Shown one piece after another: positions 7,437 to 16,534 of a stretch of 36,176 nt of DNA. The position numbers and the translations under genes are program-made. The stretch covers positions 1-36,176 of the forward strand of contig CANLLR010000024.1 of assembly GCA_947491985.1 (NCBI GenBank). The letters are read 5' to 3'. Position 1 is the stretch's first letter. The number at the start of each line of letters is the position of its first letter. A model generated the notes under the pieces. It ran no database searches and was not told where the DNA came from. It saw only the letters and a list, made by a program, of their open reading frames with translations. The stretch comes from Flavobacteriaceae bacterium (GTDB lineage Bacteria; Bacteroidota; Bacteroidia; Flavobacteriales; Flavobacteriaceae).

Positions 7437-7892
7437 ATGACAACCATTCACCTCTACACCAAAATCAAAGCAACAAAACAAGTGGTTTTTGACTTGTCGC
7501 GCGATATCGATATACATCAAAACTCAGCGAGTCAAACCGATGAAAAAGCGATTGATGGCGTTACGTCTGGATTGATACAGTACAATGAAACGGTAACCTG
7601 GCGAGGTAAGCATTTTGGAGTGTATTTCACGCACAAAAGCCGTATGACGGTAATGGATTTGTATGACTATTTTGTGGATGAAATGGAAGAAGGAACATTC
7701 AAATCGTTCAAACACGAACATTTTTTTAGTGAAGAAAACGGCATCACCCTATTGACAGATAGACTTCAATATGAAACACCTTATGGTATCTTCGGAAAGT
7801 GGTTTGATGTACTTATTCTGAAAAAGCACCTCACCAATTTTCTTCTCAACCGAAATAAAGTACTGAAAGAATTAGCCGAAAAGCAACACTAA
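7437..7892 (+). CDS. SRPBCC-family (START-like) protein
   Basis: A 151-residue soluble protein. It begins with the typical SRPBCC strand and helix (TTIHLYTKIKATKQVVFDLSRDIDIH) and continues with alternating strands such as GLIQYNETVTWRGKHFGV, RMTVMDLYDYFVDEM and ITLLTDRLQYETPYGIFG, ending in a long C-terminal helix. This fold binds hydrophobic ligands in polyketide cyclases, START domains and relatives. No catalytic residue can be named. It follows the small membrane protein genes after a 72-nt gap containing a hairpin, and its 3' end overlaps the convergent gene by 21 bp. The ligand is unknown. Confidence 0.75.
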   Translation: MTTIHLYTKIKATKQVVFDLSRDIDIHQNSASQTDEKAIDGVTSGLIQYNETVTWRGKHFGVYFTHKSRMTVMDLYDYFVDEMEEGTFKSFKHEHFFSEENGITLLTDRLQYETPYGIFGKWFDVLILKKHLTNFLLNRNKVLKELAEKQH

Positions 7893-8687
7893 AAGCCACC
7901 ATAAAATGGGCACACTTTCTACCCAAAAAGAGGTGTAATACTTGCTTCTATTTTCATGGGCAAAAAGCAAAAAGAGAAGCACGATTGAAGCGATTCCTGT
8001 TTTTAAAAGCAATGTGGAAAAGTTCAAATTTTTGTTCAAAAATTCCAGAATTATAAAAAGCAACAGCAACACACTCCCTACTCTTTTAGTTTGCTTCACT
8101 CCTATTTGCTGCGGAACAGTTTGCAAATGCGGATCGTCTTTTTTAATATCGTTTATTTCAAATATTAAAATCAATACAAAAACAAATACAAATCGTTGGA
8201 TGCATTTCAAATAAAAATCAGAAGTGATTTTAATTTCAGCATTTATAATTGGCAACACCAATGTAACGCCAACCCAACATAAGGCTACGATATAAATTTT
8301 AATTCCTGCCCAATTTCGGGCATTTTTTTTATTCGGAAAAAAAGGTAATGTATACAATAATGTCAAAAGCAGAAAAATAATGCCAATGATTTTTGTATTT
8401 CGTTGCAATTGAAAAAAGAAATATCCAGAGGCCAGCAAAGCTATAAAACTCATCACGGCAATGGCTTTCAATTGGCGACCCATCTGCCATTTTTGTGTCC
8501 GAGCCAACGCATTGTATTTCACAAAATTATACCCCACAACAGTGCCGAAAAAAGCAAAAAAAACAGCAACATAATCCGCTTCTATTCCAACTATAAACTG
8601 TGTTATTTTAACCAAAGCCAAAACAGCCAAAGCCACATGAATACTGCTATTGATGTAAAAATCGAGAAGTTGCTTTAAAAATCGCAT
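7872..8687 (-). CDS. UbiA-like multi-pass membrane protein (prenyltransferase superfamily, motif-poor)
   Basis: A 271-residue protein with eight or nine membrane segments arranged as in the UbiA superfamily. The second aspartate-rich loop may survive as FEINDIKKDDPH, but the first (NDxxDxxxD) is replaced by NFVKYNALAR, so the usual diphosphate-Mg2+ site looks incomplete. The frame opens with TTG at 8693; the ATG at 8687 is preferred. A TACTTTTG box lies 3 nt before that ATG, suggesting a nearly leaderless transcript. A UbiA-like non-enzymatic or divergent role is possible. Its 3' end overlaps the convergent SRPBCC gene. Confidence 0.7.
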   Translation of the reverse strand: MRFLKQLLDFYINSSIHVALAVLALVKITQFIVGIEADYVAVFFAFFGTVVGYNFVKYNALARTQKWQMGRQLKAIAVMSFIALLASGYFFFQLQRNTKIIGIIFLLLTLLYTLPFFPNKKNARNWAGIKIYIVALCWVGVTLVLPIINAEIKITSDFYLKCIQRFVFVFVLILIFEINDIKKDDPHLQTVPQQIGVKQTKRVGSVLLLLFIILEFLNKNLNFSTLLLKTGIASIVLLFLLFAHENRSKYYTSFWVESVPILWWLLVLLFG

Positions 8688-8690
8688 GTA

Positions 8691-8698
8691 CAAAAGTA
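8691..8698 (-). promoter_or_regulatory. -7 box for the UbiA-like gene
   Basis: TACTTTTG on the minus strand, ending 3 nt before the ATG at 8687. No TTG at the expected distance was found, so only the -7 element is supported. The expected start of transcription would fall at or next to the ATG. Confidence 0.5.
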
Positions 8699-8784
8699 GC
8701 TAATCTGTTAATAAGAGCTGTTTTTAGTTAACAATTTGTCAAAATATTACGGCTTGTTTAACTTAAAATTTGAAGTTTAATAAT

Positions 8785-8792
8785 TACTTTTG
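8785..8792 (+). promoter_or_regulatory. -7 box for gcvP
   Basis: TACTTTTG, an exact match to TAnnTTTG, lies 45 nt before the gcvP ATG in the divergent intergenic region. A TTTG at 8769-8772 is only 12 nt upstream, shorter than the usual spacing, so the -33 element is unclear. Confidence 0.55.
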
Positions 8793-8837
8793 TAACGCAA
8801 AAAAACACACAACTAATCTTACTTTTATTTCCATTTA

Positions 8838-11681
8838 ATGAAAACAGACGCATTTGCATTACGCCACATAGGTCCGAATGAAAGCGACCTACCACATATG
8901 TTTAAAACCATTGGGGTTGAAACCATGGATCAATTAATTTACGAAACCATTCCGAATACTATTCTTTTAAAAAGCGATTTGAATTTAGACCCAGCTATGA
9001 CCGAATATGAGTACTTGAATCACATTCAGGAATTGGGCAACAAAAACAAAGTATTCAAATCGTACATCGGTTTGGGTTACCATCCCACGATTGTTCCTGC
9101 GGTTATTCAACGTAATATTTTTGAAAATCCGGGTTGGTACACAGCTTATACTCCGTATCAAGCAGAAATTGCACAAGGTCGTTTGGAAGCGATTTTGAAT
9201 TTTCAAACTACAGTTATTGAGTTAACGGGAATGGAAATTGCCAATGCTTCTTTATTGGATGAAGGAACAGCTGCTGCTGAAGCGATGGCGTTATTGTTCG
9301 ACGTTCGATCACGCGATCAAAAGAAAAACAACTCAAATAAATTCTTCGTTTCAGAAGAAATCCTACCGCAAACATTATCCATTTTACAAACACGTTCTAC
9401 ACCAAAAGGAATTGAATTAGTCGTTGGAAATCACGAAAATTTTGATTTTTCATCTGATTTCTTTGGCGCGATTTTACAATATCCTGGAAAATTTGGTCAA
9501 GTCAATGATTATTCCCAATTTATAGCCACTGCCAATGCTAATGAAATAAAAGTTGCCGTTGCAGCTGATATTTTATCGTTAGTAAAATTAACACCTCCAG
9601 GTGAAATGGGCGCTGATGTAGTTGTAGGAACTACACAACGTTTTGGTGTTCCGATGGGTTATGGCGGACCTCATGCTGCTTATTTTGCAACAAAAGAAGA
9701 ATACAAACGTTCGATGCCAGGAAGAATTATCGGTGTTACTATTGATACCAATGGAAATAGAGCATTACGTATGGCTTTAGGTACTCGGGAGCAACATATC
9801 AAACGTGAAAAAGCAACGTCTAACATCTGTACAGCGCAAGTTTTATTGGCGGTGATGGCCGGAATGTATTCCGTGTTTCATGGACCAAAAGGGTTGAAAT
9901 ACATTGCCAATAAAGTACATGCTTCTGCAGTAACATTAGCGGAAGCTTTAAATAAACTAGGCGTATATCAAACCAATACTGCTTTTTTTGATACGATTAC
10001 AGTAAAAGCAAATTCCAGTAAAGTAAAAGCCATTGCTGAACAGCACGAAGTGAATTTCTTTTATGTAGATGACAAGACGATTTCTATATCGTTAAACGAA
10101 ACCACTTCTATTGCCGACATCAATCAAATACTAGCCATTTTTGCTGAAGCTACTGGAAAAAACAATGTGACCATTTCTCAATTAGAAAATGGAACAATGA
10201 TTGGGGAAAACTTACTTAGAAAATCTGATTTTTTAAAGCATGACGTATTCAACAACCACCATTCAGAGAGTCAATTAATGCGTTACATAAAAAAATTAGA
10301 GCGGAAAGATTTATCGTTAAATCACTCGATGATTTCGTTAGGTTCGTGTACGATGAAATTGAATGCGGCTGCTGAAATGTTGCCTTTATCCATGGCAAAT
10401 TGGAATAGCATTCACCCATTCGCACCGATTGAGCAAGCAGAAGGCTATCAAATCATGCTTAAAAAACTAGAACAACAGTTGAACGTTGTAACTGGTTTTG
10501 CAGGTACTACTTTACAACCCAATTCGGGAGCACAAGGCGAATATGCCGGGTTAATGGCGATTAGAGCGTACCATTTATCTCGTGGCGATCATCATAGAAA
10601 TGTATGTTTAATTCCGTCATCCGCTCACGGTACTAATCCTGCTTCAGCTGCTATGGCCGGAATGGAAATTATCGTAACCAAAACCATGGAAAACGGTAAT
10701 ATTGATGTCGATGATTTAAGAGAAAAAGCCATTTTACACCAGGACAATTTATCGGCATTAATGGTAACGTATCCATCTACACATGGTGTTTTTGAAAGCG
10801 CTATTATTGAAATAACTGACTTAATTCACGAAAACGGTGGATTGGTGTATATGGATGGCGCCAACATGAATGCACAAGTTGGATTGACAAATCCAGCAAC
10901 TATTGGCGCCGATGTTTGCCACCTAAACTTACACAAAACTTTCGCGATTCCGCACGGAGGTGGTGGACCAGGTGTTGGACCAATATGTGTGAACGAAAAA
11001 TTAGTGCCTTTTTTACCAACCAACCCAATCATTCCAACTGGAGGAAATCAAGCGATAACTGCCATTTCTGCCGCGCCTTATGGATCAGCTTTAGTATGTT
11101 TAATTTCGTATGGTTATATCACGATGTTGGGCGCTGAAGGATTGAAAAGTTCGACACAATTTGCTATTTTAAATGCCAATTACATGAAAATACGATTGGA
11201 AGCACATTATCCGGTCTTATATTCTGGAGAAATGGGACGTGCGGCACACGAAATGATTTTAGATTGTCGTGCCTTTAAAGAAAAAGGAATTGAAGTAACC
11301 GATATCGCCAAGCGATTGATGGATTATGGTTTTCATGCACCAACGGTTTCATTTCCTGTTGCTGGAACATTGATGATTGAACCAACGGAATCAGAGGATG
11401 TGGCCGAATTAGATCGTTTTTGTGATGCGATGATTGCTATCCGCAAGGAAATTGAAATGGCTTCGAAAGAAGAACCGAATAATGTTTTACACAATGCACC
11501 GCATACATTGGCGATGTTAACTTCCGACAGTTGGAATTTTCCATATACGAGAGAACAAGCGGCATTTCCATTGGAGTATATTGCAGAAAATAAATTCTGG
11601 CCAAGTGTTCGTCGTGTAGATGATGCGTATGGCGATAGAAATTTAGTGTGCAGTTGTGCACCGATTGAAGCATACATGTAA
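8838..11681 (+). CDS. gcvP: glycine dehydrogenase (aminomethyl-transferring), GcvP P-protein
   Basis: The P-protein of the glycine cleavage system: a PLP enzyme that decarboxylates glycine and passes the aminomethyl group to the lipoyl arm of GcvH. At 947 residues it is the fused single-chain form (both halves in one gene). The start [12 protein letters not shown] is the family's N-terminal signature. The PLP lysine is K700 in [17 protein letters not shown], and [15 protein letters not shown] and [13 protein letters not shown] are diagnostic C-half blocks. gcvT and gcvH are not in the window, so the complex is encoded at several loci. A TACTTTTG box lies 45 nt upstream. Confidence 0.98.
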   Translation: MKTDAFALRHIGPNESDLPHMFKTIGVETMDQLIYETIPNTILLKSDLNLDPAMTEYEYLNHIQELGNKNKVFKSYIGLGYHPTIVPAVIQRNIFENPGWYTAYTPYQAEIAQGRLEAILNFQTTVIELTGMEIANASLLDEGTAAAEAMALLFDVRSRDQKKNNSNKFFVSEEILPQTLSILQTRSTPKGIELVVGNHENFDFSSDFFGAILQYPGKFGQVNDYSQFIATANANEIKVAVAADILSLVKLTPPGEMGADVVVGTTQRFGVPMGYGGPHAAYFATKEEYKRSMPGRIIGVTIDTNGNRALRMALGTREQHIKREKATSNICTAQVLLAVMAGMYSVFHGPKGLKYIANKVHASAVTLAEALNKLGVYQTNTAFFDTITVKANSSKVKAIAEQHEVNFFYVDDKTISISLNETTSIADINQILAIFAEATGKNNVTISQLENGTMIGENLLRKSDFLKHDVFNNHHSESQLMRYIKKLERKDLSLNHSMISLGSCTMKLNAAAEMLPLSMANWNSIHPFAPIEQAEGYQIMLKKLEQQLNVVTGFAGTTLQPNSGAQGEYAGLMAIRAYHLSRGDHHRNVCLIPSSAHGTNPASAAMAGMEIIVTKTMENGNIDVDDLREKAILHQDNLSALMVTYPSTHGVFESAIIEITDLIHENGGLVYMDGANMNAQVGLTNPATIGADVCHLNLHKTFAIPHGGGGPGVGPICVNEKLVPFLPTNPIIPTGGNQAITAISAAPYGSALVCLISYGYITMLGAEGLKSSTQFAILNANYMKIRLEAHYPVLYSGEMGRAAHEMILDCRAFKEKGIEVTDIAKRLMDYGFHAPTVSFPVAGTLMIEPTESEDVAELDRFCDAMIAIRKEIEMASKEEPNNVLHNAPHTLAMLTSDSWNFPYTREQAAFPLEYIAENKFWPSVRRVDDAYGDRNLVCSCAPIEAYM

Positions 11682-11700
11682 TGATGAAAACAAAGCCAAT

Positions 11701-12448
11701 ATGAAATATTTTGCCAAGTTCATTTTTATCTTCTTGGCATGCTTTACGTGTTATTCACAAAAAGAAATAAGCAAGAACGGTCAAAAAATAAACAAACTTG
11801 ATAAAAAAAATAAAAAGCAAGGAAGTTGGTTTTTTTTTTGATCAAACAGGCAACTTAGAAGCATCGTGCTATTATCAAAACGACTCTATCGTAACCCCTA
11901 TCGTATTTTATAATAAGCAAGACAGTATATTTGTAAGGCATCCTAAAGTAGACAAAAGAGAAGTTTTTTTTCTTAAATCATCAAAAAAATGGGTGGTCGG
12001 TACGATAATGACACACAAAGCCGATTCTACAGAAATTGAAGTTATTGGTAGGTATATCAAAACCGGAAAAGACACTTTTGATATTCAAGAAGAAGCTTCT
12101 TTATCCAATTCAGCTTCGCTAAAAAAAGAAGCTGAATATTGGTCTAATAGAGAAATAAAACCTATCTATTTATTCGGAACAGAAGAGTTACGGGAATTTT
12201 ATTTTAGACAGTTTAACTCGTCGAAAATGAATTTCAATAAAGCTATTGTTATTGATGTATCATTAAATGAGGCGGGAAACATAGAAAATATTGATTTTCC
12301 TCGAAATTTAAATACTTTAAACTATGAGGAAGAGAGTGAATTAGCTTTTCTATTTTCTCGAATGGAAAGATGGCAACCCTATTTCTCAAAAAACACAACA
12401 ATTAAAACTACTACACGTTTAGAATTAGGCTCATCAGTTAAAAATTAA
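11701..12448 (+). pseudogene. exported TonB C-terminal-like protein, frameshifted at a T10 tract
   Basis: The ATG at 11701 opens a signal peptide (MKYFAKFIFIFLACFTCYSQ) and about 46 residues that end at TGA 11839-11841, just inside a run of ten T (11830-11839). Removing one T joins this frame to the +1 frame (GSWFFF then DQTGNLEAS), which stays open to 12448 and gives about 248 residues. The last third (AIVIDVSLNEAGNIENIDF to TTTRLELG) resembles TonB C-terminal domains of Bacteroidota exported proteins. A real frameshift, phase variation, transcript slippage or a homopolymer read error are all possible. It starts 19 nt after gcvP. Confidence 0.75.
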
Positions 12449-12484
12449 AACGCTTAGATAAAACGGTTTTGTAATAGAAATAAC

Positions 12485-12865
12485 ATGAACGACATCCAAA
12501 ATCAAGACGATTTATATCTGTTGGTAAACGAATTCTACAAGAAACTTCTTTCCGACGAAAAGATCGCCTACATTTTTACCGATGTCGTAAAAGTGCATTT
12601 GGAAGAACATCTTCCTATTTTAGTCACTTTTTGGTCGCAAGCCATTCTAGGAACTGGTGGTTACACCAAAAACCTAACCCAAATCCATATGGATGTCAAC
12701 GCCAAAGAGCATTTGACACCCGAATTGTTCAAAATTTGGTTGCATCACTTTTTTACTACTGTCGATGAGCTCTTCAAAGGTTCAAAAGCTGAACAAATCA
12801 AGACCCAAGCACTAAGTATTGGTACCATTGTGCAAATTAAAATTGCGCAACAAAAAGTCGAATAA
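12485..12865 (+). CDS. group III truncated haemoglobin
   Basis: A 126-residue cytoplasmic globin. The pattern LVNEFYKKLLSDEKIAYIF (A-B helices), HLPILVTFWSQAILGTGGY (E region) and IHMDV..HLTPELFKIWLHHFFTTVDELF (F-G-H helices) fits truncated haemoglobins of group III. H68 is the likely proximal haem ligand. Group III globins are linked to nitric oxide and oxygen chemistry in low-oxygen bacteria; the exact role here is not shown. The gene lies 36 nt after the frameshifted TonB-like gene and has no clear promoter of its own. Confidence 0.9.
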   Translation: MNDIQNQDDLYLLVNEFYKKLLSDEKIAYIFTDVVKVHLEEHLPILVTFWSQAILGTGGYTKNLTQIHMDVNAKEHLTPELFKIWLHHFFTTVDELFKGSKAEQIKTQALSIGTIVQIKIAQQKVE

Positions 12866-12987
12866 TTACGACATCAGTATTTTACATTACCGTTTTTTAA
12901 ATTATTCACAATTCGTTAAAATAAAATGAAAAATTTACAATAGTTCATTTATTTTATTGATAATTTCGCAAGGATATACGTACTACA

Positions 12988-14046
12988 ATGAACATAAAAA
13001 TAACTGGATCTGGATGTTATATTCCAACCCAAACCGTATCCAATACTGATTTCGCCAAACATATATTCCTTAATGATGATGGTTCAGCATTTCCAATGTC
13101 TAATGACGTAATTACCTCGAAATTTTTCGGCATCACTGGTATTGAAGAACGCAAATATGTATCTGACGATTTAAACACTTCTGATATTGCTTTTATCGCA
13201 GCTGAAAAAGCCATTGTCGATGCCAAAATTGATCGTGAAACTATAGATTATATCATTTTTGCACACAATTTTGGTGATGTAAAAAAGAATGCCATACAAA
13301 CCGATTTGTTACCTAGTTTGGCAACGCGCGTTAAACACCAACTTCGCATTAAAAATCCAAAATGTGTGGCGTATGATATGTTATTCGGCTGCCCTGGTTG
13401 GGTTGAAGGTGTCATTCAAGCCTATGCCTTTATAAAAGCAGGAATGGCAAAAAAATGCTTGGTCATTGGTGCAGAAACATTATCACGAGTGGTCGATCCA
13501 CATGATAGAGACAGCATGATTTATTCGGATGGTGCCGGTGCTACAATAATTGAAGCTACTGAGGAGGAAGGCGGAATTTTAGCGCACGAAACGGCCACCT
13601 ATTCCTATGACGAAGCGTATTATTTGTTTTTCGGAAACTCGTTCAACAAAGACCACGATCCCGATGTGCGTTACATTAAAATGTTCGGCCGAAAAATATA
13701 CGAATTCGCATTAAGCAAGGTGCCTAAAGCTATGAAGGAATGTTTGGACAATAGCGGTATTCCGATTGAAAAATTAGATAAAATTCTCATCCACCAAGCC
13801 AACGAAAAAATGGACGAAGCCATAGTGCAACGTTTTTATAAATTGTATACTACAGAAATGCCCGAGGGAATTATGCCGATGAGCATTCATGAATTGGGCA
13901 ATTCGAGTGTGGCTACCATCCCAACCTTGTATGATTCCATTTTAAAAGGCAAAATTCCGAATCAATCACTTAAAAAAGGTGATGTAATATTGTTTGCTTC
14001 GGTAGGCGCCGGAATGAATGTAAATGCGATTGTTTATAAAATGTAG
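12988..14046 (+). CDS. 3-oxoacyl-ACP synthase III (KAS III / FabH-like)
   Basis: A 352-residue thiolase-fold enzyme. The catalytic triad of KAS III is visible: C135 in DMLFGCPGW, H269 in ILIHQANEK and N305 in HELGNSSVATIPT. The family condenses an acyl-CoA starter with malonyl-ACP. The sequence is a FabH-like paralogue rather than the housekeeping fabH, which normally sits in the plsX-fabH cluster; here it stands alone, so a role in a special lipid or secondary pathway is possible. A TAATTTCG sequence (12961-12968) is a weak -7 candidate, and a hairpin-T tract follows the stop. Confidence 0.88.
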   Translation: MNIKITGSGCYIPTQTVSNTDFAKHIFLNDDGSAFPMSNDVITSKFFGITGIEERKYVSDDLNTSDIAFIAAEKAIVDAKIDRETIDYIIFAHNFGDVKKNAIQTDLLPSLATRVKHQLRIKNPKCVAYDMLFGCPGWVEGVIQAYAFIKAGMAKKCLVIGAETLSRVVDPHDRDSMIYSDGAGATIIEATEEEGGILAHETATYSYDEAYYLFFGNSFNKDHDPDVRYIKMFGRKIYEFALSKVPKAMKECLDNSGIPIEKLDKILIHQANEKMDEAIVQRFYKLYTTEMPEGIMPMSIHELGNSSVATIPTLYDSILKGKIPNQSLKKGDVILFASVGAGMNVNAIVYKM

Positions 14047-14098
14047 CGAATTCCAGCTGTCCATTTCAAAATTTTATATTTCCGTTTATTTTATAAAT

Positions 14099-14132
14099 AA
14101 AAAAAGGTGCTGCCGATGGTCCCACTTTTTTT
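14099..14132 (+). terminator. probable intrinsic terminator after the KAS III-like gene
   Basis: A7G pairs with CT7 (14099-14106 with 14125-14132), continued after a bulge by TG/CA and GCC/GGT around a GAT loop, and it ends in seven T. The stem is imperfect, hence moderate confidence. Confidence 0.55.
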
Positions 14133-14254
14133 ATAACAAAATGACAACGCCAACTATAAAATGTTTTCCATTACACACGAGCGAAGCGAACTGACCGAAC
14201 ACAAAAACTAAAATTATTAATTGTGAGGTAATCTGGCTAAAATGTAAAAAAGTG

Positions 14255-14280
14255 GGAAGTTCGAAGTTGGAAGTTCGAAG
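14255..14280. repeat. GAAGTT heptamer tandem repeat
   Basis: Nearly four head-to-tail 7-mers: GGAAGTT, CGAAGTT, GGAAGTT, CGAAG. TTCGAA palindromes arise inside. The third unit supplies the TTG (14267-14269) of the promoter at 14267-14295. Such GAAGTTS arrays are recalled from other flavobacterial intergenic regions. Confidence 0.75.
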
Positions 14281-14295
14281 AAAAAAGTAAATTTG
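14267..14295 (+). promoter_or_regulatory. promoter of the methyltransferase gene
   Basis: TTG (14267-14269), 18 nt, TAAATTTG (14288-14295): an exact Bacteroidota promoter. The -33 lies in the heptamer repeat. The ATG follows 19 nt after the -7 box. Confidence 0.7.
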
Positions 14296-14314
14296 CACTA
14301 CAACTTCCATTCTC

Positions 14315-14836
14315 ATGTACGAAAAAACTTTTCCAAACAAACGTTTCAAACACACCTTAGGCTTTATACAAAAACATGTGACTACGTCGGAAACGATTTT
14401 CGATTTGGGCGTTCCCAATCCGTTTTCAAAAATCATGGAGGAAAATGGCTATACAGTAAAAAATACCAAAGGCGAAGACCTTGATAACGATCAAATAGCG
14501 CTGCAAAACGAAACCTATACTGTTTTTACAGCCTTTGAAATTTTCGAACATTTATTAAATCCGTATACCATTTTGCAAAACGTACAATGCGATAAATTAT
14601 TAATTTCCATTCCGTTACGCTTGTGGTTTTCACCCGCTTACCGGAGCAAAACCGATATGTGGGACCGACATTACCACGAATTTGAAGATTGGCAACTCGA
14701 TTGGCTTTTGGAAAAAACAGGTTGGAAAATTACAGCTCGTGAAAAATTTACGCATCCAGTGAAAAAAATTGGATTTCGACCTTTGCTGCGGTATTTTACA
14801 CCGAGATATTATATTGTTTTTGCGGAGAGAAAATAG
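14315..14836 (+). CDS. class I SAM-dependent methyltransferase-like protein
   Basis: A 173-residue soluble protein resembling short class I methyltransferases. TIFDLGVPNPFSKIM corresponds to the SAM-binding motif I, though the usual GxGxG is reduced to GVPNP, and YTVFTAFEIFEHLLNP matches the motif after strand 4 (FEHL). The remaining part, RLWFSPAYRSKTDMWDRHYHEFEDWQLDWLLEKTGWKI, is typical of methyltransferases near glycosyltransferase genes. A family 2 glycosyltransferase starts 17 nt after its stop codon, so cell-envelope or polysaccharide modification is likely. The altered glycine loop leaves activity uncertain. The substrate is unknown. Confidence 0.8.
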   Translation: MYEKTFPNKRFKHTLGFIQKHVTTSETIFDLGVPNPFSKIMEENGYTVKNTKGEDLDNDQIALQNETYTVFTAFEIFEHLLNPYTILQNVQCDKLLISIPLRLWFSPAYRSKTDMWDRHYHEFEDWQLDWLLEKTGWKITAREKFTHPVKKIGFRPLLRYFTPRYYIVFAERK

Positions 14837-14853
14837 ATAATAGTCGCTAACTG

Positions 14854-15702
14854 ATGAAATATTACCTTGTTATTCCCGCTCATAACGAAGCATCATTTAT
14901 TGCTTTAACGTTACAATCTTTGGTAACGCAAACCGTTTTGCCTGCTAAAATTGTGGTGGTAAATGACAATTCGAGTGATGCAACTTCGGATGTTGTTTTG
15001 AGTTTCACTGCAAAATATCCTTTTATTGATTTGATTGAAAAAACATCAGAGCTGATTCACCTTCCAGGAAGTAAAGTCATTCAGGCGTTTCAGACGGGTT
15101 ATGACAGTTTGGATGAAAACTACGATTTCATTGTAAAAGCGGATGCCGATTTGATTTTTCCACCGAATTATTTTGAAACGATTATTCATCATTTTCAATC
15201 GGATGAACGTATTGGAATGGCAGGCGGATTCGCGTACATCGAAAAAAATGGCGCGTTTATTTTAGAAAATCTAACCGACAAAGACCACATTCGCGGCGCT
15301 TTCAAAGCGTATCGAAAAGCAACTTTTAAACAAATTGGTGGCTTACAACCTGCTATGGGTTGGGACACCGTAGACGAATTACTTTGTAAATTCTACAATT
15401 GGAAAGTCGTAACTGATGCCTCTTTGAAAGTCAAACATTTAAAACCAACAGGCGCTAACTACAATAAAACCGCTCGCTACAAGCAAGGCGAAGCCTTTTA
15501 CAGTTTGGGCTACGGATTTTGGATTACCGCCATTGCCTCGGCAAAATTGGCGATGATGAAGAAAAAACCGTTGCTGTTTTTAGATTACATTAAAGGCTTT
15601 TCGAAAGCCAAATCGGCAAAAAAACCACTTTTGGTTACCGAAGAACAAGCTAAATTTATTAGGGAATACCGACTCAAAAAAATGAAAGACAAGTTGTTTT
15701 AA
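14854..15702 (+). CDS. family 2 glycosyltransferase
   Basis: A 282-residue GT-A fold enzyme. Its N-terminus YYLVIPAHNEASFIALTLQSL and KIVVVNDNSSDAT is the nucleotide-sugar binding signature of GT2, and DFIVKADADLIFPPNYF supplies the DxD metal site. GWDTVDELLCKFYNW corresponds to the acceptor-binding ED region. There are no transmembrane helices at the C-terminus except a weakly hydrophobic stretch (about 220-230), so it is likely cytoplasmic or peripherally attached. It is probably co-transcribed with the methyltransferase upstream, and envelope glycan synthesis is the likely theme. Its end is 8 nt from the convergent HTH gene. Confidence 0.9.
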   Translation: MKYYLVIPAHNEASFIALTLQSLVTQTVLPAKIVVVNDNSSDATSDVVLSFTAKYPFIDLIEKTSELIHLPGSKVIQAFQTGYDSLDENYDFIVKADADLIFPPNYFETIIHHFQSDERIGMAGGFAYIEKNGAFILENLTDKDHIRGAFKAYRKATFKQIGGLQPAMGWDTVDELLCKFYNWKVVTDASLKVKHLKPTGANYNKTARYKQGEAFYSLGYGFWITAIASAKLAMMKKKPLLFLDYIKGFSKAKSAKKPLLVTEEQAKFIREYRLKKMKDKLF

Positions 15703-15710
15703 ACTGTTTT

Positions 15711-15917
15711 TTAATCTTTTACATATTCTAAAATATCACCCGGCTGACAGTCTAAGACTTTACAAACCGCCTCCAAAGTACTAAATCGGATGGCTTTTGC
15801 TTTTCCTGTTTTTAAAATCGAAAGATTGGATAAGGTTAAATCGACTTTTTCAGAAAGTTCGTTGAGCGACATTTTGCGCTTGGCCATCATGACATCAAGG
15901 TTTACAATAATTGCCAT
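15711..15917 (-). CDS. small Cro/CI-type HTH regulator (YozG-like)
   Basis: A 68-residue DNA-binding protein made almost only of a helix-turn-helix domain (residues 15-55: KMSLNELSEKVDLTLSNLSILKTGKAKAIRFSTLEAVCKVL), ending in QPGDILEYV, which is typical of the XRE/YozG group. It is encoded 3 nt after the DUF2975 membrane protein gene. The same pairing (DUF2975 protein plus YozG-type regulator) is known in Firmicutes and Bacteroidota. The inverted repeat at 16519-16539 over the operon promoter is the likely binding site (inference). Confidence 0.92.
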   Translation of the reverse strand: MAIIVNLDVMMAKRKMSLNELSEKVDLTLSNLSILKTGKAKAIRFSTLEAVCKVLDCQPGDILEYVKD

Positions 15918-15920
15918 AAC

Positions 15921-16475
15921 TTATATCGTTAATTCGTTTTCTATTTGTATTTCGATGCCTCTTTTAAAAATCTGTGCAATTACAAAAAGCGTTACACCCA
16001 TAAACAACCACACGTCTCCACCACCTATACTTAAATATTGAATGTCTGGTATTTCTACTCCTTGCTTAACAAACCATTCTGTGTATCCAACACCCCATAA
16101 ACAAAACATTCCTATTCCCAAAGACAAATAAGAAACCATAAAAATAAAGTGCCCGACAACTGCATTAAAAGGTTGTACCAAGTTTAATTTTTTAGTGTGT
16201 AAAATTTTTATAATCAGGAAAAACATAAGAACCTTCAAGATGGCTACAATGCTCATGATCAATGTTACTACAAAAAAATAGCCTTGGTCAAATGCGTAAA
16301 GACCTGATAAATCAACTTGATTCCAAAATTTATGCGCAGCAATGGGATTAATAAACAAAGTAAAAAAAGTATTGAATATAAATCCGCATGCTTCAATACA
16401 GAGACCAATAAAAATAATCCATGAAAGAATTTCCATTACTTTCAAAATCTGATTTGTTGTGATTTTAATTTCCAT
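15921..16475 (-). CDS. DUF2975 membrane protein
   Basis: A 184-residue integral membrane protein with four membrane segments (about residues 14-38, 66-90, 108-130 and 152-170), the arrangement of DUF2975. The C-terminal half has GGGDVWLFMGVTLFVIAQIFKRGIEIQIENELTI, where FKRG..IQ.ENELTI is the conserved DUF2975 ending. Its function is unknown; the constant partnership with a YozG-type regulator suggests that the pair forms a small membrane-sensing or stress unit. It is the first gene of the two-gene operon behind the promoter at 16505-16534. Confidence 0.9.
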   Translation of the reverse strand: MEIKITTNQILKVMEILSWIIFIGLCIEACGFIFNTFFTLFINPIAAHKFWNQVDLSGLYAFDQGYFFVVTLIMSIVAILKVLMFFLIIKILHTKKLNLVQPFNAVVGHFIFMVSYLSLGIGMFCLWGVGYTEWFVKQGVEIPDIQYLSIGGGDVWLFMGVTLFVIAQIFKRGIEIQIENELTI

Positions 16476-16504
16476 ATTTATTTCTTTTTAAAAAAACTAC
16501 ACTG

Positions 16505-16534
16505 CAAACATAATAAATATTTATTGATAAACAA
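16505..16534 (-). promoter_or_regulatory. promoter of the DUF2975-HTH operon
   Basis: On the minus strand, TTG (16534-16532), 19 nt, TATGTTTG (16512-16505): a full match to the Bacteroidota consensus. The start codon at 16475 lies 29 nt downstream of the -7 box. Confidence 0.75.

Noticed and set aside
4462..12457. Shared 13-mer TTAAAACGCTTAG after two stop codons (4462 and 12445)
   Set aside because: In 36 kb of AT-rich DNA a shared word of this length is expected by chance, and the flanks do not match.
14131..14436. Minus-strand 101-codon open frame before the methyltransferase gene
   Set aside because: It runs through the heptamer repeat and the methyltransferase start; its FLRTSNFELPTF string is the translation of the repeat, not a protein domain.
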